DNA of 64,000 nt from Sporopachydermia quercuum (Eukaryota; Ascomycota; Sporopachydermiomycetes; Sporopachydermiales; Sporopachydermiaceae), in contig BCGN01000008.1 of assembly GCA_001599295.1 (NCBI GenBank), positions 806,001-870,000 of the forward strand. Direction: 5' to 3'. Below the pieces are notes generated by a model. It saw only the letters and a list, made by a program, of their open reading frames with translations, ran no database searches and had not been told where the DNA came from. Made by a program: the position numbers and the translations under genes. Positions 1-10,441 of this stretch are shown one piece after another; positions within the stretch are counted from its first letter, which is position 1; every line of letters begins with the position of its first letter.

Positions 1-29
1 AATCGGCTCACTTTTTATCATACTTTTGA

Positions 30-784
30 TTACCCGTCATCATGATCGCTCATCCGATCACGATAATGTCTATTGGTCTGTTGTCGAGCACTATATATCC
101 TTGGAGATGATTTATGATTCTCTGACACTTTTTCTTGTTGCCTTCTATCAGCGTATCTTTCTCTTATACCATTACTTCCATCATGATTCCTGTTCTTCCC
201 TTCAGTTTCGGATTTGACTTTCTGATACGTGTCTCTGTCACAATGCCTCATATGATCTGCATCATACCTCTTTCTTTCAAAACAACTCTTATCACTTTTC
301 GATTTTCGTTTCTTCTTCTTTTTGTCCTTTGCTGATTCATTTTTCTCAGCAGACAAATTCCTGTATGTTTCCAAATCAAGGTTCCTTAGAATAGTTAGTA
401 TCAATATAGTGAAACTGGAAAGAGAAAAAACTTGAACACGACCCCTTTACTAAAAATTAAAACAGTAGGTAGTGTCTCTATGCACTTATCAAATTGTACT
501 TACAAAGATTTTGCCATCATTTCTTCTTCTAACCTTTTCACCGCATCCAATTCATTACTCTTACACAGTTCTTGTTCATCGGTCCTTTCTCCGGCTATCC
601 TGCCTTTTTCCTCCTTCGCATACCAAATTAAATCCTTTCCTTCTTGCCATCTTCCAGTTGGAGCCATTAGCGAATTTCCCAAATAATTTGCTTTATATTT
701 GCTACTTTTCACATCCTCCCAGTTGAAGTTTGCCTGCCCTCCTCTGACACTGACAGGCTTGCTTCTCTCCCCCAGAAAATCCAT
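30..784 (-). CDS. MMtag-domain (MMTAG2-like) nuclear protein, two exons
   Basis: Exon 1 is 784-504 and exon 2 is 360-30, joined across a 143-nt intron with a GTAAGT donor, a TACTAAC branch site and a CAG acceptor; the join keeps frame and gives 203 residues. The amino end carries the MMtag signature: [15 protein letters not shown], then [13 protein letters not shown], then GKDLIWYAK. This is the conserved block of multiple myeloma tumor-associated protein 2 homologues. The carboxy half is very basic, with Lys runs and Arg/Ser/Asp-rich sequence, as in nuclear RNA-associated proteins. The start at 784 (MDFLGERSK) is chosen over an in-frame ATG 12 codons upstream because the family begins close to the VRGG block. 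An AAG nine bases after the branch site would also keep frame and add nine residues. The molecular role of the family is poorly defined. It is divergent from ZIM17. Confidence 0.85.
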
Positions 785-1219
785 TTTGCTAGAAAAAAAA
801 AGTCCAAGATAGATGATCACTGTAATGAAACAATATGTAATAAATGGAGTTATATTTTACGTTACAGCTCTTCAAAGTCAGTAATAACCGTCAATCAGAT
901 TCAATAAAAAGAGTCATGTGTAATGTTTCTCTAAGTCTTTCTATACCTTATGGGATAACTCCAGACTTTACCACCCTTCATAGGACAAATGAACAAGAAG
1001 AGATGTGAAATGTCTCTGAGTTCTCCCTTCTCTTACAATCATGAAAATTTCAGGTCATACAGTGGCTAAGATGGAGCATTGAATACATCTTGGTTTGAAT
1101 ATAATGAATGAAAAACAGCTCAGAGACCTTAGTATAGTACCCTTAATGTTGAAGATTAGGGAATCACTTACTCTCTGGAAGGGCCTGGAGAAATATCAGT
1201 ACAAAAAGCAAGGCGAAAA
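785..1219. promoter_or_regulatory. Divergent spacer between the MMtag gene and ZIM17
   Basis: This spacer must hold both promoters. I see no strong known site. An out-of-frame ATG reading frame (1095-1295) runs across the ZIM17 start and would act as an overlapping upstream frame if transcription began before it. Confidence 0.4.
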
Positions 1220-1882
1220 ATGTTTTCAAGAATTACCAGACCCATATGCGCATACCAAGCACGTTCTCGACACCGACAAGCTGGCAGATCTATGATACAA
1301 ATGTCCAGTGCACTATTAAGATATATAAAGGTACAACCACAATTTCAAGTCAGTAGAAGTAGTTTTGATTATATGTCCAGAAGATTTCACAGTACTGATG
1401 ATAGTGTGGAAGTAGCAGATAAGCCAGAAAAGCTCAGGGATCAGCAACCACAGTATGTGATGGCATTCACATGCAAAGTCTGCAAAACGAGATCCAGTCA
1501 TGTTTTGACAAAGCAAGCTTATCACCACGGTACCGTCTTGATTACATGCCCTGGATGTAAAGGAAGACATCTAATAGCTGATCATTTAAAGGTAAGAACC
1601 AATTCAAGAAGGTTTAGGATGATATTGAACGGAGATTTAATTTTGATAGATGTAGCATTCTGACATTCACTATAGATATTCTCGGATAATAAAGTAACCC
1701 TGGAAGATATACTTGCTGCTAAGGGAGAAACAGTGAATAAGAACAGCGACGATTTGGTGTTCGAAGATCTCCCTGAGTCTTTGAAGAAGAGGTTCAGATT
1801 ACAGAGCAGCGACCAGGCCACTGACTCTACCGAACAAGTAGCACTGGGAGAAGGAGAAAAGAAACGCACAGAAGAGAAATAA
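1220..1882 (+). CDS. ZIM17: Zim17/Hep1/DNL-type zinc-finger co-chaperone of mitochondrial Hsp70
   Basis: Exon 1 is 1220-1591 and exon 2 is 1676-1882, with an 84-nt intron (GTAAGA donor, TAG acceptor); the spliced product is 192 residues. The DNL zinc finger is clear: [11 protein letters not shown] and, about 25 residues later, [15 protein letters not shown] give two CxxC pairs, followed after the splice by IFSDN. The intron falls directly after HLIADHLK, so the unspliced frame would lose the end of the domain. The first 25 residues ([19 protein letters not shown]) are Arg-rich with no acidic residue, as expected of a matrix presequence. The family keeps mitochondrial Hsp70 (Ssc1) soluble and is needed for protein import and Fe-S cluster work. 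The length compares with 174 residues in S. cerevisiae. A later in-frame ATG exists but would drop the presequence. Confidence 0.93.
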
Positions 1883-2357
1883 ATGTATTCATTGTTTAGG
1901 ACCTCACTTTTTATCTCATGATTTACGAAGATGCATGGCTTGAAGACGACCTCCTAGAGCTAACCTTCAGATTTCAACTTACACTCTATCGCAATGATAT
2001 GTCCAGATTTTGAGATTGCGGCAAGCTTGCATTACTCGTTTTGATTTGTATTACTCTTGCATATAATGCCATCCTTTAATTTAGTCATCTACTCATTTAT
2101 TGTAGTTCTGAAAGTTTTAAGACTCACTCATCAAAAGTCATTTTATGAATTANATAATCAGAAATTGCTGAAATAAGAACGTGATTGTCACGTGAGTCAA
2201 ATTGAACAGAGTTATCACGAACGCGGGAACACGAAATGTTTAAATACTTGCCACTTGCGCTGGTGATAAGAATTTGATTTGAGTACCAATTGCACAATCG
2301 GAAGCGAAGGTAATATACTTGAACAGGATCAATATATTTTTTAGCAAATTAGTTGGA
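1883..2357 (+). promoter_or_regulatory. RFA2 upstream region with CACGTG and an ACGCG-core site
   Basis: This spacer lies between ZIM17 and the RFA2 start. It has a GTCACGTG E-box (2187-2194) and ACGCGGGA (2221-2228), the latter containing the ACGCG core bound by MBF-type cell-cycle factors. A replication gene such as RFA2 is a sensible MBF target, but regulation here is inferred from the motif only. Confidence 0.4.
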
Positions 2358-3386
2358 ATGTGTAAGTTTTTAGAGAAGCGTTTAGAGATGTAAATTCTGA
2401 TTGTCATCATGTACGATGTACCAGTTCTAACTCAACATGTTTAGCTTTTAACGCATATGATGGAGGTTTTGATTCCACCGGTGGGGGCTTTGGAGCTGAT
2501 TCCGGTGGAAGTCAAACAGCTAGTGTAAGTTTCAATCATTGTCGGATGTTAATTGGAGTGGAGTGTCCTATACAGAGTTTTAGAAAGAAAGATGGTTAAC
2601 ATATATATATCGCAAGACTCAAACCAAGCAAACAATTACCCCAGTGACAATCAAACAGATTTTAACTGGTGAACGACCTAATCCAGATGGGGAACTGTTT
2701 ATTGATGGAGCTGAAGTCAGTATGGTCAGTTTTGTTGGAATAATCAGAAATGTTGTTGATAACACCACAAGCTTTGTTTACAGAATTGAGGATGGTACCA
2801 GTTCTATTGATTGTAAGAAGTTTGTTGATGATGCTGATACTATGATGGATGATGATGGATCAAATGACAACTTCGACAAGCAATCCTTTCATGAAGGTGA
2901 GTACGTCTCTGTTGTGGGAACATTGAGACAATATGGTGGTCGCACAGGAATTTCGTATCCTGTTATTCACAAAGTCACAGATTATAACCAAGTTGTATAT
3001 CATTTACTGAATGCTGCTTATAATCATTTGAGACGCACAGCTCCAACCAAACCGCAAGGTGTTGGTGAATCAATAAACTATGGAAATACTGTATCAGCAG
3101 TTGATAACTCTTCTGGGCTTGATGGTGCTCAACAGAAAGTGTACAGAGCTGTTAGCGATATATACCAACAAACTGGAAACTCAGAGGGTGTTCACGTCAA
3201 CCAACTATCACGAACAACAGGTTTACCTTTGGAGAGTGTACAAGCATTATGCGAGGCTTTGCAAGAGAAAGGTGTTATTTACAGTGGTTTTGATGATGAT
3301 CATGTAAGTACTTATGTTTTGGTGTTCTGAAGANTCTGATTTTGTATTTGTTAACTAACAAAACATAGTTTCTTCCTTCCATGTAA
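2358..3386 (+). CDS. RFA2: Replication protein A 32-kDa subunit, four exons
   Basis: Exons are 2358-2361, 2445-2524, about 2617-3303 and 3369-3386, giving about 262 residues. Exon 1 is only ATG plus one base; it joins CTTTTAAC to read MSFNAYDGGFDS, the Gly/Ser-rich phosphorylated amino tail. Exon 3 holds the OB fold, opening with TPVTIKQIL as in yeast Rfa2, and then the winged helix (AVSDIYQQTGNSEGVHVNQLSR). Exon 4 supplies only FLPSM after GFDDDH, the usual RPA32 end. Donors are GTAAGT; branch sites are CTAAC (2427-2431) and CTAAC (3354-3358). The exon 3 boundary is uncertain: a TAG at 2583 is also in frame and adds 11 residues, but the AAG at 2616 fits the family better. RPA binds single-stranded DNA in replication, repair and checkpoint signalling. 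Confidence 0.93.
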
Positions 3387-3628
3387 TATAAAATAAATTC
3401 TCCCAAGATTAGTATTAATATTATTCATAAATATTTTATTCGTAGTCAAGTTAAATTATTTAATTAAGATTGATAATCCAATTTTAAAGCCTCCCAAATA
3501 ATTGATTCCCACTTGGAACCAAATTTCAATTAATTAAGAAATGCAGTTATTCGTTAAAAGTCTACGTGAAAACATTTATCTTCAAACCGAATCCCATTAT
3601 AGACCACTAATAGTATAAAAGTGGATCA

Positions 3629-4648
3629 TTAAAATGCTTTTGCCACATTATTTCTGTCAGTCTCTGTAGCGTAATTTGCAAATACGTCTTCGTCACGGTA
3701 TTCGACTTCCTCTGGTGCAATTTCATTATTATGAGCAGCAGCAGCTAATTGTCTATGGGACCTTCTGAAATAAAAGATTCCAAACACAATGGCAATGAGC
3801 AATGGAACACCAATTCCGACAGTACAACCAATAATGATGTTCTTATCTCTTCTAGATAGTGATGATGAAGATGTTTCAGGCGCAAGTGTCTCTGATGATC
3901 CAGCAGCAGTTTGTATAATTGTTTTAGTGATGACTGAGTTTCCCGAAGTAGTTATTGACAATATAGTAGTTGGGGAGGGGGTGATAGAAGAGAATGATGA
4001 TGTGATAGTGGAACTTGAGCTTGTTGAGGAAGAACTCGAGGAGGTTTCGGTTGAAAATTCAGACGAGGATTCAGACGAGGATTCAGACGAGGATTCAGAC
4101 GAAATTTCAGACGAAGTAGTCGAACTGACACTCTCAATAGTTGACGATGGCGAAGGTGAAGGTATAAATGTAGAAGTTGCAAAATCATCAAAATCAGTTG
4201 TGGCGGAAGTAGAAGAAGTAGAAGTAATTTCTGGAGTACTGGTATCAGGAGCTGACTCGACGTCTGATGTAAAAGTATCTGAGGTTGTCACGCCAGTGTC
4301 CTCTAAATCGGTTGTGATTTCGGGTGAACTAGTTTCTGGATCTAAGCTCTCTGTTGGATCAATTTCGGTTGTAATATCAGAGCTGCTAGTAACCAATGTT
4401 GAATCAAAAAGCTCAGTTAATCCTGAAATAGCTGTACTGTTATCTATTTCATCTTGTCTTCTATAAAGTACTGTTCTTGATCTCTCATGGGGGTCATCGT
4501 GCATGTCAAACACAGGTATTGATGGTAGATCCAATCTATCAATGTGTCGTAGCAACGAATGTATCCTTTCAAATACGGCTCCTCTTGTAGTGTTGGTGGC
4601 AGCTGCTGAGACCACTAAATAGCCCACTAGAAATGCTGATATTTTCAT
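3629..4648 (-). CDS. Mid2/Mtl1-like single-pass Ser/Thr-rich cell-surface sensor
   Basis: The 339-residue product has an amino-terminal signal peptide (MKISAFLVGYLVVSAAAT). It continues with about 240 residues rich in Ser, Thr, Glu and Pro, then a transmembrane helix near residues 271-293 (IIIGCTVGIGVPLLIAIVF) and a cytoplasmic tail of about 45 residues starting with RR. NIIIGCTVGIGVPLL resembles the membrane entry of Mid2 and Mtl1, which sense wall stress upstream of Rho1/Pkc1. The tail ends ETDRNNVAKAF, which I cannot tie to a known partner. The stalk includes SSE repeats made by a 12-bp tandem repeat. It is convergent with RFA2. The wall-sensor role is inferred from architecture; other O-mannosylated surface proteins share this plan. 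Confidence 0.65.
   Translation of the reverse strand: MKISAFLVGYLVVSAAATNTTRGAVFERIHSLLRHIDRLDLPSIPVFDMHDDPHERSRTVLYRRQDEIDNSTAISGLTELFDSTLVTSSSDITTEIDPTESLDPETSSPEITTDLEDTGVTTSDTFTSDVESAPDTSTPEITSTSSTSATTDFDDFATSTFIPSPSPSSTIESVSSTTSSEISSESSSESSSESSSEFSTETSSSSSSTSSSSTITSSFSSITPSPTTILSITTSGNSVITKTIIQTAAGSSETLAPETSSSSLSRRDKNIIIGCTVGIGVPLLIAIVFGIFYFRRSHRQLAAAAHNNEIAPEEVEYRDEDVFANYATETDRNNVAKAF
4057..4104. repeat. 12-bp tandem repeat inside the Ser-rich stalk
   Basis: The unit GGATTCAGACGA is repeated about four times in direct, in-phase tandem, with a decayed copy after it. On the minus strand it codes for SSES-type units. It is a likely source of stalk-length variation. Confidence 0.8.
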
Positions 4649-5912
4649 TGCAGTACGATTTGTGTCTTTATTTCTTGTTAGTATCTACACGTAGTTGTTG
4701 TCAAGTTGATTCTTATAGTCTGGTATGTTCAAATAAAAGACCAATAAACGAACGTCGTGCAATTGATACCTGAGTGGAAAAGAAAGGAGCGTATCAATAT
4801 TGTAGGAAAAAGAAGTTAAAGGTTTGATCAATATATGATTTTTGATTTCTGATCATTCATTCATTTTTTCTTTTTCCTTGCTCCATTAAAGTTTGACTCA
4901 TTGCCTGAAAAATATACGTTAAAGAGAATAAGTTTTCGGTACGTGTTTCACGTGAGAAGGAAACTTATCTTCCAAATGCTGGGGGCTATGGATTGGAATT
5001 CTCGAAGATGGTTGTCTATTATCATGCTATCAACCTATTACTTGCATTGATATATACCTAGGCTTATTGAGCAGAAACTGCAGTTAACTGTGCTACTTGG
5101 AAGAAAGAAATCAAATACTCTCTTATAATCGATTAGTACCAAATACCATATAGTTCTGGAATTCTTCTTCTCAAATACCACAGATCAGATTAAGGTTCAA
5201 CAAATACTCCAAATATTACCTAGAAAGGACCTAATTGATGTTTTAGTTAGTATCTATTTTTAGATTTCTTCTTTTAATTATTTAACAACAGTCAACATAT
5301 AATTACAAATAGGCAAGGTCATTAGAAAAGAGGGTTGATTCACCACACCTATGGTGAATAAGAGCATTTACGAATGAGAGGTATGGGAATCTTAATTATT
5401 ATAATGGAACGGTTTCTTGTTCGAACTTTACATCAGTAAAAAATGATGTAATATGGTAATGTCTAACGGAAATAATAGAGAAGGAATAGCAAGGGATTAG
5501 AGATAGCATATGATCTATCGACTTCCTTACATTTTTTTTTTAGTAAAGAATCTGAGGCGTTTTGATTACATGCAACAAGTGTTAATACTTAGAGTCAAGT
5601 GTTGCATATGTAACATTCTCTCATTTTATTGGAAAATAAGTTACTGAACAAATGAAATTAAATAATTATTCAAATAATATCTTCCACTGCAACTGAATTG
5701 CTGTAGTTACAGTTCCCTATTGATGATTCAATTACATGTCTACTATTAGCTAAGAACCCTTCTTTTATCGACATCAGCGAGACCCAGAAATCAATAGTTG
5801 AATCTTTAATGCTTGCTACTTTTTGACTTATTATATATTCTGATCCATTCTTTCATTTCCAATCTGTAGAAGGTAAGGCTAACTGAGAAATGACTTCTTG
5901 AGCGTTAGGAAG

Positions 5913-6134
5913 ATAATTATAATATTAATAGTAATAATAAATTATAGTATATTAACAAGAAANAATGATAAATTAATAGGATCACGTTGATTAGTATCAC
6001 AAGAAGCAATATATGCTACTATATTAGATATGGTTAAAGGTCAAATAGGTGGAAGTAAAGGATTATATTATTTCCCATTTATTTCCCATTTATTTATATT
6101 TATATTAACAACTAATTCTATAGGTATGATACCA
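5913..6134 (+). pseudogene. NUMT: nuclear fragment of mitochondrial ATP6
   Basis: Read with the yeast mitochondrial code, 5964-6134 translates without interruption as an internal part of ATP synthase subunit 6: NDKLIGSRWLVSQEAIYATI, then LDMVKGQIGGSKGLYYF, then LFIFILTTNSIGMIP. The Trp of GSRW is TGA, which is Trp in yeast mitochondria and a stop in the nucleus, so the piece came from mtDNA and not from a nuclear gene. The same frame continues upstream to about 5913 through a hydrophobic AT-rich stretch that suits the ATP6 amino region. At about 6134 the match ends abruptly and base composition becomes normal. It lacks most of the gene and is not expected to be expressed. Confidence 0.9.
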
Positions 6135-7360
6135 CCCGATTGCCGATCACGCTCAGAACATTCAGTTGACATATGGTACTTGTAGTTCTCTCAGTACTGC
6201 TATGAAGCAGGGTTTTTGCTAATTCATTAGCTTTCAAGAATAATCGTTTCGTATTGACTTCCCGCTTTTGATGAGAGTTTTATCATGATTATAGAATACA
6301 ACTAAGTAAATTAGATTGAATATAAATGCAAATCATGCACAAGACTGCAGTAAGTCAATTATTAATTATGTAATCGAATAATACAAGAGTTTTAAACTCC
6401 GCATAAGGTTGGATGAATTTGCAAACCTTCATTTATCTTCCTTGATCTAGTAAAAGGATTGGAATGAGAGACGATCGAAAACAAACAAAACAGATATATG
6501 CTATCGATTGTCTATGAGAAATAGAGAGCTTATACTTCCAGAAATTTATATCATGAATTGTTAAAACTCTTCTCATAGATTCAAATTGCGAGATACTTAG
6601 TTTCATCTAGGTTCTACTGATTTTAATCAATACATCATCAGCCTTGATGGCAAAGGTTAGGACTTCCTTATGAAAAGGTTTTGGCCATAGATTCCATATT
6701 ACAAACAATTTTAACATAATAACAACATTCTTATATGATAAGTACTATATAATTGTCCTTTTAGAAGAGAGAATTATTATTCTTCTATCATATGATCTTA
6801 CATCCGTTTGATTTAATTTTTCCTTTTTAACTCTATAATGTTTTCTCCACTTTCTGTCTCATAACCCACCTCTTCCTTTGCCCCGTGCTAGAACTCTCTC
6901 GACACCAGTTCATTCGGATAACAATGTGAAGATAACAACAGTTTAACTCAATTCAGTTAGATGTCCAGTGAAAACCGTTATTGATATGAGGAAGATAAAT
7001 GCAAGGGTGTCAATGAGATTTGAGTGAAAAATATACACCTAATCACCATTGATTGGAGATAAAAAAATGTACGTAAAAGCTTTTCCGATAATCCGGACAG
7101 ATTTCGACATCTCTATAATTTCCACAATGGTTGCATCCCGCACTATTCCGGATTCAGTTGATTGGTTGATCCAGGGACGATTGAAAAACTTTTGGGACTG
7201 TCCATTTTTCACCGAGGGCCTGGGGAAATATGCTCGGCTTCATCAAAAATGAGATGAGAAAAGCGATCTGTCAAAAGAAATAAAACATAATATGGTTATA
7301 ATTATGCTTTAATATTGGAGTAGATCCTGAATCTGGTACATAACTTGAAAATTCTCAATC

Positions 7361-7377
7361 ATCAGATTAAATCTGAT
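7361..7377. repeat. Interrupted palindrome
   Basis: ATCAGATT and AATCTGAT form perfect 8-bp arms around a single A. It sits in the gene-poor interval. Function is unknown, and chance is a fair explanation. Confidence 0.5.
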
Positions 7378-8509
7378 TGTAAATTAATAAAGTATCGAGC
7401 AAAAATGATGAACACTTTACAATCTTGAAACAATAGCCATCAAACAGTTGCTTTCTTTCTCTACTCCGGAGTGAAGTTGTACCATTACGTATAGCAATTC
7501 TATATAGGAAAATGCATTTTTGTTCCGATTCAAGAAATTCAGTATTATCTATGTCGCGAAAAGAATCAATCAATAAAACCAGTATAAGTAACAATGTAAT
7601 ATTCAAATGTGGCATGCCACAACTAATAGTTGCTATATTATTGGTTTGTTTTCACATTCACTACAACCAGTAACCTAGAGTGATAATATTTATTCACTCA
7701 GTAGTCTATTTTACGCGTATATAGTAATGAAGCCGCTGCGTTCGAAAATGTAAAATCTACCACCCATTTAAATGCCGACTTTAATAACAATTGTCTATAA
7801 TCTATTATTGTCTTACATCAAACATAATGAATTGACCCCTGAAAGAGTACCCAGATAGGCTGAAAGAGATGATTCAAGTAATCAATTTCCAGACATTTCT
7901 TTATCACTGATCTTACTTTGATAAAAATTTCTGCTTGGTTACCAATTCAAGTGAGATCTAGTTCCATTATTTCTATTATCTGAATAAAAGTCTTCATTCA
8001 CATATATCTCATCTTCCACTTTCAATCATTCCATTCATTCATTCTTCACAATTGATCTACCAATTTTGAGCTAAATTCCTAACGGTTTCCAAATGTCTAG
8101 ACTCTTTCTTTTTACTTGTACTGCTGTTGGTATCAAATATATCTCACATTAAGATCAACATCTGTCCGAAAAGCCTCATTATTTTTCAATAGCAGACCCT
8201 AGTCTGGTGGAAAGACAGTAAAAAATCGGTTGAAGTCAGTACCATTGGCAGCATTATCCGTACAAACTTTTTTCATAGTGGACGCAATTAGAAGAAATTT
8301 CAATGGATGAAAATTCTCATAAGCGTCGTGAACGAACACATCCAATTGATTTATAACTCCCCTTTCCCGTTCATTTTGTCCACGTCCTTTTTCTCCTTCT
8401 ATAATTCAACGTTTGAATCCTTTTGAATGGTCTCTTTCTGTTGTGTTCAGTTATCCATTGATTATCGTTTAATCAACAAGTAACTACCAGAAGCATATTT
8501 ATATTCAAG

Positions 8510-9693
8510 ATGTCAAAGGACGCTAAGGTATGTGGTAATTGGGCAATTGCCATAATGTACAATATGGATGATACCAGATCAACAATTTCACGCTTCAGTG
8601 GTCACTTGAGGTACACTCTTTGTTAATGTCATCGGCCTTGGGTTTATTGAATTGTGGTGAAATTCTGGTGCTCCAACTGTGTGTTACAGGTTGTAGAAAT
8701 CGTAGACTAGCTCGCTAATTGAATGTTGACACGGTGGAAGAATCATAAGTACAAAAATTAATATTATATGTTGAAGCATGTTCTAACAAATTATAATAGG
8801 ATTTCTTTATCGATTTTATGATGGGTGGAGTCTCCGCCGCTGTCTCCAAGACAGCTGCTGCTCCCATCGAACGTGTCAAGCTCTTAATCCAAAATCAAGA
8901 TGAGATGATGAAGCAAGGTCGTTTGGCTAAGAAGTACGATGGTATTGGTGAATGTTTCAGACGTACTGCTGCTGAAGAAGGTATTGCTTCTTTCTGGAGA
9001 GGTAACACTGCAAATGTCATCAGATACTTCCCTACCCAAGCTCTTAACTTTGCATTCAAGGATAAGTTTAAGGCTATGTTTGGTTTCAAGAAGGATGAAG
9101 GTTACTGGCCTTGGTTCTTTGGTAACTTGGCTTCTGGTGGTGCTGCTGGTGCTACTTCCTTGTTCTTCGTTTACTCTTTGGATTACGCTAGAACTCGTCT
9201 TGCTAACGATGCTAAGGCCTCTAAGGGTGGCGGTGACAGACAATTCAACGGTTTAGTTGATGTCTATAAGAAGACTTTGGCTTCTGATGGTATCGCCGGT
9301 TTGTACAGAGGTTTCGGTCCTTCCGTCATTGGTATCATTGTCTACAGAGGTTTATACTTTGGTTTATACGACTCTCTTAAGCCTGTTGTTTTGGTTGGTC
9401 CTTTGGAAGGTAACTTCTTGGCCTCTTTCTTGTTGGGTTGGACTGTCACCACTGGTGCTTCTACTGCTTCTTATCCTCTTGATACCGTCAGAAGAAGAAT
9501 GATGATGACTTCCGGTCAAGCCGTTAAGTACAAGTCTTCTTTCGATGCTTTCAAGCAGATTGTCGCTGCTGAAGGTATTAAGTCTTTGTTCAAGGGTTGC
9601 GGTGCTAACATTCTCCGTGGTGTTGCCGGTGCTGGTGTCATCTCCCTTTACGATCAACTCCAAATGATTGTCTTCGGTAAGAAGTTCAAATAA
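8510..9693 (+). CDS. AAC: Mitochondrial ADP/ATP carrier, two exons
   Basis: Exon 1 (8510-8527) codes MSKDAK; a 272-nt intron with a GTATGT donor, CTAAC branch site (8783-8787) and TAG acceptor leads to exon 2 (8800-9693). The 303-residue product reads [20 protein letters not shown] at the splice, with three mitochondrial-carrier repeats and the nucleotide-carrier signature RRRMMM in the third. It exchanges ADP and ATP across the inner membrane. Codon use is strongly biased to a few preferred codons (GGT, GCT, TCC, AAG), unlike its neighbours, so expression is probably very high. The intron is the longest in the window and is placed just after the start, a common position for expression-enhancing introns in yeasts. 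S. cerevisiae has the paralogues AAC1, PET9 and AAC3; which one this matches cannot be told. Confidence 0.96.
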
Positions 9694-10441
9694 ACAATCT
9701 GATTAGCATTTAAATATTTTGTATAGATTATTTTCGTCTATATACCTATTTGCTATAATACTAATATAGATCTTTGTTTAATTTTTTGTAGCTTATCTCA
9801 TCGATACTTCTCTATTTCGTTATCTACCTTGTCCTTTACTAAGTTTCGCTTTCCATAGTAACCGAAAAGTGATTATCGGTGTATAGTAAACTGAAATAGT
9901 TTTAGATACCAAATTCTTCCCATCTCCTCAGTTCCCTAAAATCGAGTTCTTCACATCTCGCAGTTGTCTCTCTTTCGTTACAACGAGCAATGTGAATACT
10001 GCTCGTTCCTAAACGAAGCAAAAAACGTTGGTAGTTGCCTAATTATAGTTGCTCCGTCATATATTGATAAAGTTTGGCAAAGCCCGGAGAAATGTCCCAA
10101 AATGGATTTCTGAACCCCCCGATCTGCATGTGGCTGTTCGCAATTTTGTACAGGCATTTCAATTTCAAATCATAATCTCCAAGAATTGAAAAGGGTACGC
10201 AAAAAAAAAAAAATAAGTTGAATTGAAAGACAGTGAATTTATGGATTAGTAATTGTTCTGCTGTAGTTGTTCTGCTGTCTTTTATGATGTCGTTGAGCCG
10301 AAGGATATTTGGTAGGAAGATATTCGTTTATTTTTTCTGTATTAACTTATTTGGAGTTGGATCTAGATAAGTAGTTAAAAGCAAAGATCAAGGGAGAGAC
10401 TAGAGAAGATTTAAAGTAAAAGAAAAATAGATATATAAACA
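9694..10441 (+). promoter_or_regulatory. Spacer upstream of the GT8 gene
   Basis: This holds the 3' end of the carrier transcript and the GT8 promoter. It has a C-rich patch (around 10117-10123), a run of about 14 A (10201-10213) and a tandem duplication of TTGTTCTGCTGT around 10252-10278. A TATATAAAC sits just before the GT8 start. Confidence 0.4.

Larger units (their letters stand above)
4649..8509. other. Gene-poor 3.9 kb interval
   Basis: No reading frame here resembles a protein I know; the longest are under 85 codons. The interval includes the promoter of the minus-strand Mid2-like gene at its left end and that of the ADP/ATP carrier at its right end. It holds a CACGTG (4949-4954), an ATP6 fragment of mitochondrial origin (5913-6134), a 17-bp interrupted palindrome (7361-7377) and a short CATT run near 8033. 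The rest shows nothing I can name. Confidence 0.6.

Noticed and set aside
404-430. Upstream TCCAG as acceptor of the MMtag intron
   Set aside because: Splicing there meets a stop within a few codons; the CAG at 361-363 after TACTAAC keeps frame.
2187-2194. CDEI-like GTCACGTG as a centromere mark
   Set aside because: No AT-rich CDEII followed by a CDEIII-like element; CACGTG is expected several times by chance and the site is a promoter.
3789-4466. 225-codon plus-strand frame opposite the Ser-rich surface protein
   Set aside because: It is the antisense shadow of repetitive Ser codons, giving Glu/Asp/Val-rich sequence with no family; the minus-strand frame has a signal peptide and a membrane helix.
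7367-7615. 82-codon minus-strand frame with a signal-peptide-like start
   Set aside because: No family, no supporting signals, and it lies in a region where frames of this length are expected by chance.
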